From Pithys albifrons albifrons (lineage: Eukaryota > Chordata > Aves > Passeriformes > Thamnophilidae), in the NCBI RefSeq assembly GCF_047495875.1, contig NC_092497.1, forward strand, positions 56,970,977 to 57,034,976: a stretch of 64,000 bases of DNA, given 5' to 3'. Under the pieces are notes generated by a model, which was not told the origin of the DNA, did no database searches, and saw only the letters and a program-made list of their open reading frames with translations. The position numbers were made by a program, and so were the translations under genes. Shown here piece by piece: positions 23,162-37,455 of the stretch (within the stretch, counting starts at the first letter, position 1; every line of letters begins with the position of its first letter).

Positions 23162-25924
23162 TTTAACTTGAAAGTGCAGTATTTTGCTGTGCAAGGACAG
23201 AAAAAAGGAAGTGCTTTTGGAAAAAAAACAAAAACACCTCAATGAGGTTCTGACAGTGTTTATAGCAATTTTCTTTCCTATTTCAGCTGTAGCTTCATGC
23301 AGTGCCACATGAAACTAGTTCTGATATTTTCCCAGAGTAGATGGCCGTGTATAGCTACATTGCCTGAAGTCAAAACAAGTGGCAAATTTCAACTCTGTCT
23401 CTCAGTTTTAATTACTGTATACATTGTAGAGTTTGCCTCCTAAAGGACAGCTTAAATTTTTGTTTTTCACTTAAATTAAAACTCCACTTCTCCTGTGATA
23501 GAGTAGCTATCACAATTGCCAGCTTCTAAGAATGGAATTTGTACAGAGACCTTGAACTCATGCAGAAGAGAGAGAAGAAGCCTGCAGAAGCTCCACAAGA
23601 GTGATACACCTAAAGAACACTTTTTCAAAGTTAAAAATAAGTTACAAAGAGACTACTTGGATCCAACAACTTTGTGAAATATATATTACTTAATATTTAG
23701 ATATAGCCATGTGATGTTAGATGGTTTGCATGTAATGTGTAGGTTTTAGAATTGTGTGACATTTTGTGGAAATATAGTCCTGTCTACAGTTCTTTCTGTA
23801 GTCGTAATATCTCTACGCAGGAGTAGATAAAAAGTGTTAATGTAAACATAGTTGGCCCTTCTTTCCATGATTCCTCAAGTAGATGTAATCGATGATGAAG
23901 AGGATTTCAAAACAAACTACCAAAACCCCCTAAAATTAGATGCAGTCAAAAGTTTTATTCAACTAGAGGTTGTAGACTTTTAAAGAGTCACTAAAAGGCT
24001 GCTAAGAACTGTGCCTGTGGAAAAATAGGCATCATGGCAGAGAGCTATCTACTATCTGCAGAGATACCCCCTGAAGAATTTTCATGCAAATTCTGCTGCA
24101 ACTATTTTGGACAGTTGCAGATTAATTACATGCCCTCTTTTAAACCCTTTTTGGACTACTGAGGAGCTAAAATTAGAATCCATCATGGGGATCTCCATTA
24201 AGCTACCATTGCTTTCTCTGGATGCACACTGTACACATTTTTATTCCTTCAGTTTAGAAAAAATCTTCCTCTGTTTTACTCTGGGGTTGTTGAATAACTT
24301 GCACAACATGGTCCTGGCCCCCTCTGTGGTACTGCACATAGATATTCAATGATAATAAATAATTTTGACACCATACAGGTATACAAGAATAAAATCAAAA
24401 GGCACCTCATTTCTGGAGGGGTTCCCAGATTCAAAATACTGATTATTTTTTCTTTATAAAAAGTGTTTCTTCAAAATAAAACATTCATTGTTTTTCTAGT
24501 TGACTTTAAGAGTTGATTTTTAATCAAGTAGTCATAACATTTCAATTCTATTTTTTTCCTGATGTACTTCTCTGTTTCTGAGTATAAAGGGAAAAATTCC
24601 CAGAAATCACTGTAAGAAAGAAAGTATGTTTAAGGGAAAGGTCTGTGAGGCATTCTTCATTGGTGTAGGTGTTAGTGACGTGGGTTGATAGTGGTGTAAT
24701 AGAACTTCCCTGGGGTAATTTAATGCAATTACAAGACTAAGCCTGTTTTGAAACAGCATCTTACAAAAATGTCTACTGTTTGAAGTACAGTAGTACAGAA
24801 TCCTTTCAAGCTTCACTTGTACACTCCATGGTCCCTTATTCACTGCTCAAAATTTAGATTTCAGCTTTTTAAATTGTATGTAAATTACCACATTAGTAAA
24901 AGTTGTGCATTTTTGGCCACTGCAGTTTCTAATCACAGCTGGATACTAAGGGGCAGATTCTTCTCAACATGACAGGTTAACTATGGTACATTCCGATTCT
25001 TCACAGCACCTGCATACAAGATTTATTTTTAACAATTCATTTTGGTTTAGTCCAATGCTTTGTTCAGCACACAGACACATACGTAATCCACTTTGTTAAT
25101 AAAGTCAGAATGTTTAGGGCTTGGGATTTTTTAATTGCTAAAATGTTATTTGATAAAAATTGTAAGAAAACAGATAAAGATCACTGTTATAATCTCTAAA
25201 TACATGAAAAAAATTCTGTGACCACCTCACAAAGTGAATAGGGAAGGAAAGTAAGGACGTTTTTTATTCTTTAAAGCCACTGTTACTTCAATCATCAAAC
25301 TTGCAATGATTTGCAAGCGTTGCATCAGGACAGCTGAGGGAATAATAAACAACAGCTGGAGTTTTTGGCAGAGACAAGAAAATCCTGCAGCTATGTTATC
25401 AAATAAAAGGTAACACAGAATTCCAAGTTTTACAAGATTGTAAATATTTTCCTCTTCCCACAATTTCCACACATTGGTTAAGGCAAAATAGTCTTTTATC
25501 TTCTGAATTTTCTAAATACATTTGTATATAAAATATGTCCTTTCTCCATATTAATGTTTCCATAGCAAATAGGTAAATGCCAGCATCTCTTCTCATTGAC
25601 AAAATAGGCTATACATTCCTAGCCATGTAAATTTGGTCCAATAAATTACTCTTTTAATTAATGTACTAAGACTCAACCACTCTGGCTTGAACTGGAAGTC
25701 TACCTTAATGAAAATGAACAAAAGCAATAGTCAAAATTATTCCATTAAGTAAAACAAATAATATTTTTAGCTCAGGAATTGCAATAGTGAGAAATCTACT
25801 ACTTGACTTGGAAATTAAAGGCATACATCACATTCAATCTGACAGATGGTGTTTTATTATAGCATGTTATTCCAGAGGTTTTTCTTACTGTTTTCTTTAC
25901 ATCAGCAAATACTGATTACAGAGT
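23162..25924. other. Unassigned AT-rich DNA, 2.8 kb
   Basis: No supported gene or repeat. Short frames on both strands overlap each other. Confidence 0.6.
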
Positions 25925-26100
25925 ACATAAGCATTCAGGGAGGAAGTGACCTATCAAGCCCAATCCCTCTATTCAGGCTGGGTCAGCCAAAGCAGGTTGC
26001 CTAGGATCCTGCCCTCCTGGATTCTAAATATCTCCATGGAAGAATATCCATCATGACCTATCATGCAGGACAGTCAACAGGTCTATATGACAAGACCTTG
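25925..26100 (-). mobile_element. Degraded CR1 LINE fragment, minus orientation
   Basis: GGAGGAAGTGACCTATCAAG, then AGCAGGTTGCCTAGGATCCT and AAATATCTCCATGGAAGA, correspond to the reverse complement of the CR1 tail (gaggtcacctagagc / tgcccagga / atctccaaggat). The terminal octamers are lost and both boundaries are approximate. It is one of the older copies. Confidence 0.65.
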
Positions 26101-29059
26101 TTGTCATAAAAGTGAGATCCTTCATCTTCCAGTGTATTTTTCATTTCACTTTCTGAAACTGCCATTTCAATAGAGAGCTTTGTCACACAAGAACATTCCA
26201 TTCGCATACTATCAAATATTTTTCAGATATTAACACCGATAGACTTGTGAAATATAAAATAGAACCACACTGTATGTCAGAATTCTGTGAAATACAATAT
26301 TTTTGTAATAGAGTATATGGAATTCTTACCTATATCACATGACAATGATATTATATTCTTGAAAATATGGAGAAATGGGTTTATTTACTATTCTCGTGGC
26401 CACTAAAATTTCAAGAAGGAATGAAAGGTCTACAATGTACTGGTTTAGCTGCAGAACAGTAACAGAAAGGAAAAGAAATCACCTCATAAACTTCAAATAT
26501 TACCTAAATAAACCATCTCAAGGGATGAGATACTTTTTCTGTTCACATTGCTATGGGTGGTTATAGCTAACAAAGCTGCCAGTAGTCCCCATGTCTTTGT
26601 GATGAGGATATCTGTCTGCTAAGAACAAAACTGAAATATCCCTTTCGTTCTCTGCAAGGGGTGGCATTTGAATATTCACTCAGTTAGAACCAATAATCTC
26701 TCAGACATAAAATACAATTTGCCTTTACAACCTGGAGAAGCACAGGCACATATTTTACACACCCTCAGCAGTTAAGGAAAGTAAATAGAACAAACAGAAC
26801 AGGCTACCTCTTAGCATAGTTCTGAATAATTTGAAATGGTTCATTTGACTCAATTTTAGTGTGTCTTTGTGGAGCTAAGGAAGTTGACCTATCACACCTA
26901 ATCTCCATTATGAGAATATCCTCTTTAGCCTTTGTTCTTCCACTTCCACCAATACTTATTACCTACCATGTCCTTATATCAAACCATCAGCCTGGTTTCT
27001 GAGGTTATATTTATGATAAAAGTGAGTTTGCACCTCTGCTGCTTTAATAAATACTTTTTCCATTGAAATAATTTTTTCTTTTGTTTTTCCAGATCAAATA
27101 TTGCCACATTATTCAGTGAAGTATTTAAATAATTTACTCATTAAGCCAAAGCCACACCCTGAAACTTTTCACTCACTTGAAAATTGCAAGTGAATACAAG
27201 AAAAGGAGAATATTAAACTCCAGGCAAAAGCATAACAAAGGCTCAGTGCAGCATCCTCAGAGTTGCACTTGCCCTAACTTCCATCCTGGAGCTTGTACAA
27301 GGAAGCAGGATGTGACCTGCAACTAGTAAAATGCACGTATAATAGCAGAGAAACAACTAGTGAGAGGAAAGAGTGATCCTCCTTGATTTCATATGTAACT
27401 TTGCTAAAATAATGTAATTATATGAGTGGAGACGAAGTCAGGGAAGAAAAAGGAGTCATCTAAGTGAAATATTCAGTACAGGTTTTAACAAGTTTGTGCC
27501 ATGCCATCACATGTCCCTAAGACCTATAATTTGCATCAACAGCAGTCAAATACCACCTACACATATGTGAGGTAAAAAGATACAGCAATGTTAGGTACCT
27601 TTTAAGTTTAAATATTGATACATATATATACTCTTTAGCTTTAGAGAATCCAAGTCTATTATTAGAATTATCATGGTATTAGTTTTGTCCACACCACAAG
27701 CCTTTAATAAGGATCATCAGCTAGGAAGTGCAATTCAATATCAAACTAAGTGCATTTTGCTTTTAGTTGCTCTCTATTAGGTCTGTGTGAAAACACACTT
27801 GGAATTTCTTGTAACGTAGTGTCTTGATTCCTCTGAAATCCTTAACAGAAGTTTCACGGATTTAGAATTTTACTCACAGTATTTCACTATTCCCAGAAAC
27901 AGCTAGGTTGTATTATTAGACTTTATTTTATCAGAGAAAGCAAAAATTTTCCAGCAGATTTATCAACAGAAGAAACAGATGACCTTGACCATGGAAAAGA
28001 ATGATAATATGATGCCAAGTCAGCATTCATTAAGAAGTTCTTTGACAGTCACTGGATCACAGCAGTATCTCAGCACACAAATAAAGAGAACAACTTTTTC
28101 CCATGCTAGAATGCTTCAACAGTGGAATATTAAAGAAATGTCCTGGTCACAGCAGAGAAACTGATCTTCAGAAACAAAAGCATGTCGTCATCTGCACTAC
28201 TGAACAGCAGAACTGAAATTACTCCCAAAGCTTTTTGAAAACAAATTAGGTATTCGAGGCTTGACTGTAATAGGTAAACCGTGTCCACGTCTTTGAGAAG
28301 TACTGCCAGAGAAAGCTTGGTGAACAATTTGTGCAAGGCACCACATTTCAGGAGGGGACCTGAGTGTTCACAAACTGCACTCTTTGTGCTCCCCACACAA
28401 GGTATTTTTATCTCAGGGCTCTATCAAACTCTCTTCTTTTCAAACGGCTGAGAAGGGAGTGTTGCTGAAGAAATAACTCTTAAAATAAAAATACATTTTG
28501 AGGGGAAAAAAAAGTATTGACTGAAGGAATCAACTCTCCCTTCTTTCCTTCCAGAGCAATGATCAGAATGACAGCTGAGAGTGGGTAGTTAAATAAATAT
28601 AAGCACTGACTGTAAAACCTTGCCAGATATAAGGAATCCTGTGAGTTTCTCAAGTAGATAATACAATAAGTGAATACATTTACACTGATGTAATTTTTAC
28701 CACTTAAATCTCAGCGCTGACTTTCTGCAACACTTGTTATGTGATCTGCACTCATTGAACTCCACAGAACATAGAATTTTTTAAAAAACTCAAGGTTTTA
28801 ATTTTTATGTGGCTGCTTTCAAATTCCTGATACACTGATACACAGATGTAACCACAGCAACAACTACTTAACAAACTAACATTACTTTAATTTTTTTTCA
28901 AAGAGATCAAAGAAATAAAAACATTCCAACATTCCAAAACATTTCCTTAGTACTTTTGTACATTTATTCAAAGTGCTGTGGTCTAGAAAGGGAATATTAT
29001 CTGCTAAGCACCACATGTACATTACATGGCATTAAACTAAACATTTAGGTTTGGTCACT
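26101..29059. other. Unassigned AT-rich DNA, 3 kb
   Basis: No gene recognised. The 88-codon minus frame at 28130-28396 and the plus frame ending at 28164 have no family resemblance. Confidence 0.6.
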
Positions 29060-29380
29060 CAGTTTTCCTGTAGTTAAGTTGTTTCATTCATTCATTCTGT
29101 AATGGTATAAGCACATTTACTTAAAACCTTTAATCCCATCCCTGAGCTAGTTAAAACTAATTAAAAATTTGACATAAGTTCTATTCTGCAGAATTATTAA
29201 GGTTTTCTTTCTTAAAATCCATTCCCCTATTTATGCCTGACATAAGAGTTATTCTAATCACCAAGTGCAGATTCTTTTGATGACTGCAAACTGCTCTGAA
29301 TTTCAATATAATAAATATTTGTTACTGCCAACAGTAAATAGTTCATTGCATTCAGTAGAGAAAACTATGTTTCAAGTCAA
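29060..29380. promoter_or_regulatory. Possible conserved non-coding element
   Basis: Dense TAAT, TTAAT and AATTA homeodomain-type cores (for example ACTAATTAAAAA near 29156-29167) sit among mixed-composition sequence without repeat character, such as CTTTAATCCCATCCCTGAGC and TCTAATCACCAAGTGCAGA. This texture is typical of vertebrate conserved enhancers, but conservation cannot be tested from one sequence. It is a hypothesis. Confidence 0.2.
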
Positions 29381-30059
29381 CATTTGGTGAATCTGGACTC
29401 ATACTCTGAATTGCAGAGTTTCACCACATTTATATTTGCAATGCAAAAATAATTTGTTGATCATATATTTTCTTAAACTTTTAATCACCTTTTAGGAAGC
29501 TTATTGCAGTGATGACTCTTTGAGTCTAAGCTATATTTTTAGCATTGAATGCATTTAATTGTAATATTTCCTTTCATTTATGGTTATGGTTTACCACAGC
29601 ACTTTTGGTCTGTAATTGCATATCATATTTATTGCCTATTTCAATTCACTATACCTGGCCAGTCCATTAAGCTGGGGTTATTAATTGCTCTGCTGATGTT
29701 GTGTAGGACATCGAACATTATCTTTTGTTAAAGTGAAGCAAGAGCCTGCCCCTCATTTCAAGGGATAACTTTTCTTAGAATTCATGGGATCCATATGGAT
29801 TCCTACCCAGAAAAAGATTCAAACATGGTTTGCAAAAATCTGCTTGGCTGGCTGAACAGTTCTTTCAACATTGCTACAATAAGTGGAAAAAAAAATCTTA
29901 AAAATAGGTCAGATACTTATCACTGTTATTACTTTCTGATCTCATACAACACAACAATAATAATACATGCTATTACAAAAAAAAAAGTAATTTGGGGTGA
30001 AATTAACAGTATCTAAGAACAACTTCATATTTTAATTAATCTCAGAGATTGCAGGTCTA
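29381..30059. other. Unassigned AT-rich DNA
   Basis: Nothing recognised. Confidence 0.6.
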
Positions 30060-30340
30060 CTATCACACTGAAAGAAATTTGCTTTGTGACGTTTTATGCA
30101 AGCTATTTTTCATTGATATAGCTACAAACCTTTTCAAAGATTTCTGAGGAAAAAGAAACAACATACTAACATCATCATTAATATAGGGCTAATGGAATAC
30201 CAGTTGCCTGCTATACACAATTCTGCTAAAATATTAATAAATGCACACATTTTGCATTAATCTTGTCAGCAACAAATCCCTAATAAGACTTTGTCAGCAT
30301 AGGATTTCTGCATTAGAAGGATTTATGCTAAGGTAGTGTT
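30060..30340. promoter_or_regulatory. Possible conserved non-coding element
   Basis: Contains GTGACGTTTTATGCAAG (CRE-like core plus an octamer-like half), repeated ATTAAT/TTGCATTAATC words (30234-30262) and CAAATCCCTAATAAGAC. It is complex and repeat-free. The regulatory role is inferred only from this texture. Confidence 0.2.
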
Positions 30341-30778
30341 AGTGTAGATGTTGTGCTGTTTTCTCTCCTTGTGGTATGTTCTCCATAATATTTCCCCAGT
30401 CTTACTTCCTCAATCACTAGATGAGCAGGATCAGCTCTATAAAAACTTTACTTCTACAACTAGCATAGTTATAGTTTTAATTCAACCAAGAGGAATTGTT
30501 GCAATTATTCTAATACTAATTCAATCATGTCTCTCCATACACACATGTGCACTCAATACACGTTTATGGTCATATACCATATTAATGAAGGCAGATGTCT
30601 CCCAGCAAGAAATCCTTCCAAGGAACACCTAAGCTACAGTTCTCATCACCATAACACTTACCCTTAGCAGTATTCATTTTCCACCTTCTCACTATTTTTA
30701 CTAACCAAGGATGAAGATGAGTTCATAGCAGAGCCCATCGACCTGAATTACTTTTCACCATGGACATGCATGGACATG
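30341..30778. other. Unassigned AT-rich DNA
   Basis: A 94-codon plus frame (30348-30632) rich in I, L and S follows base composition. No gene called. Confidence 0.55.
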
Positions 30779-31036
30779 TAGTGACAGAACAAGGAAGAGA
30801 TAATGACTTTAAACTGAAAGAAAGCAGGCTTAGATTAGGAAGAAATTCTTTGATGTGAGGCTGATGAGGCTCTGGCACAGGTTGCCTCATCTGTAGAGAT
30901 GTTCATGTCCAGGCTGGATGGACCTTTGAGCCATCTGGTCTAGTGGAAGGTGCCCCTGTCCATGGCAGAGTGGTTGGAACTGTGTGATGTTTAAGGTTTC
31001 TTCCAATCCAAACTGTTCTATGATTCTGGGATTCTA
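30779..31036 (+). mobile_element. CR1 LINE 3' end, plus orientation
   Basis: Begins GTGACAGAACAAGGAAGAGA, followed by CTTTAAACTGAAAGAAAGCA, AGGAAGAAATTCTTTGATGT, CTCTGGCACAGGTTGCCTCA and TCTAGTGGAAGGTGCCCCTG. It ends in TTCTATGATTCTGGGATTCTA, the CR1 terminal repeat. This corresponds to the last codons of ORF2 plus the 3' UTR of a common avian CR1 subfamily. The 5' truncation is typical of target-primed reverse transcription. The small direct repeat CATGGACATG just upstream (about 30761-30780) is not clearly a target duplication. Confidence 0.92.
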
Positions 31037-31364
31037 CACCCAATTAAGTTTTCTTTGTACCCCATTACATGGATATCCAATCTTAGTTCCATAAACAATC
31101 AGAGAACAGGATTTGGTGCCAAGCATTGCATGTACACAGATCAACTGCAAACAGATTGAAGAGAAAAAAATTAGCTCAGAGGTATTTGTTGTAAAGGCCC
31201 AGTTTCTAAATGTAAGTCAAGCATCAGCAGTGAGGGTAAGAACAACTTCCTTTTGGAAGCACCAAGCAAAAATATTACAGGAGCAGTCAAATCACATATG
31301 GCTAGCCACTAGGAAAATGAAATTGCTCCAACATTTTTGAGGAAATTTAATGCTAAAGAACAAC
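31037..31364. other. Unassigned DNA
   Basis: No feature recognised. Confidence 0.6.
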
Positions 31365-31625
31365 ATGTTGGGCCCCAGTGTTATGGAACAATGAGGGCCA
31401 ACTGCTTTGCAAGGGATGGGAAGCCAGAAACCAGTCATGGCAACAACATAGGCAGGGACAATGGCTAACCCTGTCTGCAGCCACCCTGCAGTTACATCTG
31501 GGAGTCTCTCTCCAGGAACGCTGGTGGGAAGGAACAACCTTCAGCTACTCAATCAGTAGCTGCCAGGTGGCTCTCAGGCTCAACATTTAAACCTTCAGGA
31601 GGAGGGACGTACTCAGGGCCCTGAC
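31365..31625. other. GC-richer block, unassigned (possible old repeat)
   Basis: Composition rises sharply relative to the flanks (GTTGGGCCCCAGTG, CTGTCTGCAGCCACCCTGCA, GGGAGTCTCTCTCCAGGAAC). Frames are open on both strands through it. I recognise neither a LINE nor LTR ends. An old LTR or other retroelement fragment is possible. Confidence 0.35.
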
Positions 31626-34600
31626 AGCTTCTATGAAACTCACAGTACAAGAGTTCCAATCAGACTGATGTCAATTGTTTTTAATAGGGTACCAAGAACA
31701 AAGAAGGAATCAGAAGGGCTGCAGGCTCAGAATTTGGTTCTACATGTCATAATGATCAACTAATCTTTTCTATAATTGATCACAGAGCTACTTTTGGCTC
31801 TTACAGATGAGAGGTGGACACACAGATGTAACATCTCTTTAGAAGAGGACATAAAAAGTCTTCAAAATGTTTGAAAATCTTGTTCATGCAAGTGCAAGGG
31901 AGGAACAGTTTAGGTTTTACTGTACATGAACTAAGAGAGAAAATCTTGTCTGGGCTACTCTGAATCATTCAAAATATGATTTTCAGATGGGAAAGTAAAT
32001 ATTACTTGAGTTTTTGAATGTAAATTTTCTCCTAGTTATTTTCAGAGTCCATCATCTATAATGCTACAGTAAAGTTGTTGAGATCAAATTTGTTCAACAT
32101 GTGCATTTTATATGTGAAATACACACAGAAGCAAAGCTTTAAATATTTTTGTGTTCACACTTTGTCTAGTGATTTTTTTTCCTTTTTCCATAGCTCCAAC
32201 CTTTACAAATAGTATCAAACTTGATTCACTCCTTTTTATTACAGAGTAAGTACCCTGGGTGGTTAAATTGTGCAAGCATATGCAAAATGTATAGCATTTT
32301 AGCTTTTAAATTGTCTTTGCAACCCTAGAACCTTAAGAAGCCTTTGTACTTCATTTCTTCAGTAGTGGATAGTTGTCTCATAAATTTAGCCATCAGTGTG
32401 GCCTTTGAGTAGTCTTTCTCCTCTAATGGACTGAAATGTGTATTTTCAAATCCAAACCCCACAGCTGATGAATGAGAGTTGGGCTAAAACTAAAATGAAC
32501 AGAAGCTGATGCACTGAAATGTGTGAATTTTCAGATCTAAGTTAAAGTCAGGTGTCCTGAGTTTAACAGAAACAGTGGTAAATGCCACTATTTCTGACTG
32601 CTTCAGTGTATGACACATGTAGGAAGGCACAATGTAGCTTAGGAGTTATGCTCCTCTATCAATACAGTTCTGAAAGCACAGCTGCTCCTTTCCTAGTAAT
32701 GCAAGACTGAAGTCTGGGAAATCAGACTGAGATTACAAAGGTTTTGAAGGGCCTGCCTGAATTGAGTAATGAGCTGTATTGATCTTGGCTGGAAGGCTAT
32801 TGTGCAGAGAAGTTACTTGAGCACAGAGCACTTTACCTGAGTGGGTACAGGCCCGGTGCTGCACTCTGCTATGCTGCATTATGCTGTGTGCAGAGATTCT
32901 CCTTCATGCCTGTATTGTGCTGTGGATATCCCTTGGCCTTAGGATGAAATCAGATAACTAGTCATAGTGGAGGAGTCTGTAGGCAGTTCCCACTTGGCAC
33001 CACCTGCATGTCCTTGACTTTATCTCAGAGTGAAACAGTGTGATCTCATGAAAACATACATTTTCCTAACAAGCAAAAGAGGTATTGGATTGTTCTCTTC
33101 TAATAAGATCCTGCAAAAGCTCTAAAGATAATAACACTGAAGAATGCTTCATGGAAAACATCTATACACTGTGTCATTCCCTAAAAGGAAATCTGTGTGA
33201 TGCTGCAAAAGTCACAGTTTCCAGCATTTTTCATGCTAATATTAACTTCATTACATTGCGTTTTAAAACAATGGATTATAGAGCCAGAGTACATTTCTTA
33301 CTATAATCATAACAAAACCCCATCGTGCATTACAGGAGTATAGGACTGAGATCCATTGTGCTAGCCCAATCAATTACAGATGAGGCTCAGGCCTCCAGCT
33401 TGAACCTCAAAGTTGGATGACTTTTCCTGAGCTGTACTTTGTTAGGCTTGACATAACGGGTCCAGATCTGCATGACCTTGATTATATATTATTCCAAAAA
33501 CAATTTAAATGTTGCTGTTCTCCATTTGGTACTTCTTTTTCCAAGAAGGATTCTCAGAGGGCACTTCAAGTGTCTTTGTATGAGCTCTGCAGATTTACTC
33601 TACTTTCTCTAATGCACTATGTGGTATGAAGACTAGGCAAAATAAAGTATTGAAAGTCTATTAAAAGAAACAAAAAACCAATCAACACCACAGAAGGTAG
33701 AAGGTTGTATTCAGCACCTAGAAGTTTTTGTGTTTCTTTCCAGCTGATATCATCTGATCTCTTTTTCTCTTTGAGCAATTCTTACCTTCTCATCTTCATC
33801 TCTGAAATCAAACTATTAAGGCATTTCAATTATAAAAATAATTAAGAAAACACATAGATTCTTGGTGCAATGACTTTTGCTGTGAAGCTGTTGTTCCCTA
33901 AAGAACTATTTACTTGTGCTATTATAGCAATCACTTCCTAATACATTTCCATGCTACTGTGCATAATGTAAAATGCAATAATGCCTTCAGATTTCCACAT
34001 TCAGTTCACCAGCAAGTCACCATTCCAAACCAAATGACAGAAAGAATAGTCATGTTTTACCCATAAGTCACAAGTCTGACACATTAAATGTTCAACATGA
34101 TTTTGTTAACTTCAAACATAAAATACTTCTACTGATATGATGAACCTGAGCTGTTTCAGATATAGCTAAACCTGACATGGAGTAAATCACTGTATGCCTT
34201 ACTGAAATTCCCTGCCTCCAGCTCCATTCAGTATTTTTTGGTGCCTTCATTGTTTGCTACTCCAAAATAGGGGGAAAAATGGAGAGCCTTTTGATCTAAA
34301 TACACAGGGCTTCATAAATGCTTGTGAAGATTGAATGATTCAGTGGATGTATCAGTCTAAGTGACAGAAAGATGAGATAAATCAGTAGTCAAAAAATTAA
34401 TTACTGGCCTAAAACCATGATGCTAATCACACAGCAGACAGAGATTTATTAAAGTGGAATATTTTCTCATAATATTATTTTGAGTTAAACAATATATACC
34501 CATATATTATCTCATTTAATTAATTTTAGTTGGATTTTTTCCCTCTAAAGCTGAGTATTCTGTATTTACCATTAATGAATTATTTTTCACAGATTTTAGA

Positions 34601-37331
34601 AAAGTTGCCTAATACACCAATAGTTTTGAACTCTGACCTTTTTTTTTCTCAAACCACTGGCAAACCTTGTTATGTGGCTGTTACAAGGACTTGAAAGTTT
34701 ACTCCCTATCCAGTTATTAAAGTCATTACTGAATATATTAGTGTGGTACAGCACTCTGAAAATGCTTTTGGCCTGTCATTCCAAAGAGGCATGACCACCC
34801 ACCAAGATAGAAAGCCCATAGTGGCAACCAGGTGAGTATATTTTTGAACTGACTGTGCACTCACATGACAGTAATTTCAGCTCTATATTTGTTTCTTAAC
34901 TTGCATAGGAGAGTGTGAAGAGTAGATAAAGCTTACTGGAACTTATGATTGATTCTCCATTGCTCATGAGTTCCTACATCCTGTCAAAATAAAAATTGAA
35001 TACAACTTATGTATTAAAAGAACCAGAGGTGCTTCTTCTTATTTACATACATACACTTTAATATCTTGCATCTTTCTGCAAGTAACTTTAGGCTTACTTT
35101 TCTATTATTGCGCACATCTCCATTCCCCTCTTTTAAAACTATATTCTGTGCTTTCTCTCTGATTTCTTGTCATCATTTGCTCTCCACAAATTCTTAGAAA
35201 CTCATGATTCCAGAAAATTCTTTAACAACTTAAGGTTAATTCCCCTCCTTCTTTTTCAGGTTAACGTATTTTTACTACATTACAAGCACCTTTCCTTTTG
35301 AGTTTTCTTCACATTGCACTAATTTAGCATTCACTTCTTTCACCCTTTTTCATGCTGAGTAATACTTCACTCCAGAAACAACTCCATTGCTACACTGCTC
35401 AATGCCAAGGAAGAAAATTGGACTCAAATAGATTCTCATGAACCAACAAACATTTTAATTATTCAAGTGGAATTGCTGATTTTCAATCTCATAAAGATTC
35501 TGTCTCAGAAGGAAATGCCTATTGTTTGTGAACATCAGCAAATAAAGGCTTTTGAACAAATATGTGATGTTAAATTGAACATGTATCAATTCTCTCTCAG
35601 AATGGAATTAATTCTTAGCTTTGTTTGTTCAGCTTCGTGTGTATCAAGAATCAGGGAAGCATTCACTGTGGAGATGTGTTCAGTAATATTACTAATCTGA
35701 ATAAATATTTTTTTCCACTGGCAGAGACAGACATTTCTTCTCACACCAGGAATATAATAAATAAAATGTATGTATGTATGCATAAGCTAGATAAGGAGGA
35801 CAGAAACATCTTTTCCAATTCAGTTGTTGAAGCCCTTTAAAACTCTGTCACCCATTGCATGGAATTTGATTAAGATTGTAATGACAATCTCATTTTTATT
35901 TCTTAAGTTCTAATGTAATGTTTAAAGCTGAATACCACCCTTATTTTTGGCATTACTGAGAAAACAATCAGAGTGGGTTTTTTCAGATACAAGGTGTGGT
36001 GCAGCAAAAACAATACCATTTTCTGATTGAATTTTATACTTACATATACTATTTCAACTATCAAAGAATTTTCCACTTTATCATTAAAAAAAAATGCATC
36101 CACAACTCTTATCTTTTTACATTGTGATACTTTTTCACAACAGTATGCAGTTACTCTTAATTTGTCTTAAAAGGCAATGCAGGGTCTCAGAAAACTTTAT
36201 CCCAATCTTTTGACATTTGCTGTGAATTTTGATGAGATTTTTGGAATCCCAAGAGAGAATAAAAAGCTTCAAAACACATCTATGTTACTTGAAGGGCTTA
36301 TTTTTATACAGGGACCTCTCCAAAATTAAGAAACCTAAATGCTATATTGTCAACCACATGTTTATTACTAACTCAAATGTGAAAGAAAAGAGGAAACTAT
36401 TCACCACATGGAACACACACCTTCCAGTGAGTTAAGATTGTGTTTTGAGCATTTTTTCTGCTTTTGCTTTTTTTTTTAATTTGATTTATTTCATGCAAGT
36501 AATTCTTAGGAATTTAGAGCAGCCTCTTCTGTTTTCCTCTCTCAATAGGTCACTTCTTTATCCCCATTGATGAAGACAGAGGTTAGAAAAAGTACTTAAA
36601 ACACAATACTAAGAGAGGGTAATATAATTAAAGAATATTTATGCATTATCTCCACCTTAGTAGATAATTTTGTTCAAACAGTTTCACATAGAAAAGAACA
36701 GAACTAGTGTCAGGAAAAATCAATGAAAAGCATCAAGTAGCTACATGACTTACATTTAATTACTACCTTTCTAGAAAGCAATACAACATGTGACACTCTA
36801 CAATACAAGAACTGTTAATTCCGTGAGAACTAGTCATCAATCCCACTGGAAGTTCATCACCAGTTTTTACAATTATCATTTGCCAAATACATTTAAGCCA
36901 ACTTAAATTATCTATAGGGCTGAGGGCAGGAAAAAAAAGAACAAAAAAACCTAAACTGAGATTATAAATAATAAAAGCATATTTTAGTCATAAAAGAAAA
37001 ATTTGAAAATTATCTTTTCACTGAAAAATCATAAAAAAAATTATTCATTTTTTATCCAGAATTAAATTGAGGGAAGCATCATTCTTGAAAACAAATTCCC
37101 AGCCAACTCCAAAGATAAAATGAAAATTTGCAGTAATGAAACTCCTTATATTCAGTCATTGTTTTAACAACACGTAACACCATGAAAGTGTATAATTTTT
37201 TACCCCAATGTAAAACATACACCATTAAAAGATACAGCATTAAAAGCAAATAGGAAAAATGTTTTCCTTCATGTCTACCATCATATTAAAAATACCTAAC
37301 TGTAGACTTAGCTGTCACTGATAATCCTAAG
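31626..37331. other. Largely featureless AT-rich DNA, 5.7 kb
   Basis: No gene, CR1 tail or LTR end is seen. Frames near 33085-33629 and 35467-35840 are short and overlap on both strands. This is the longest stretch without a recognised element. Confidence 0.6.
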
Positions 37332-37455
37332 GCATTAAAAATAATTTTATAAATAAATAATAAGGTAATAAATAGAATAATAAAATGAATATAAATTACA
37401 CATAAAATATATAATATACAATAATAACGTGGAAAAAAAAGTAAAAGAAAAGCTC
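37332..37455. repeat. A/T low-complexity block
   Basis: About 120 bp of almost pure A and T with irregular AATAAT, ATAAATA and TATAATAT units. No clean period. Confidence 0.75.
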
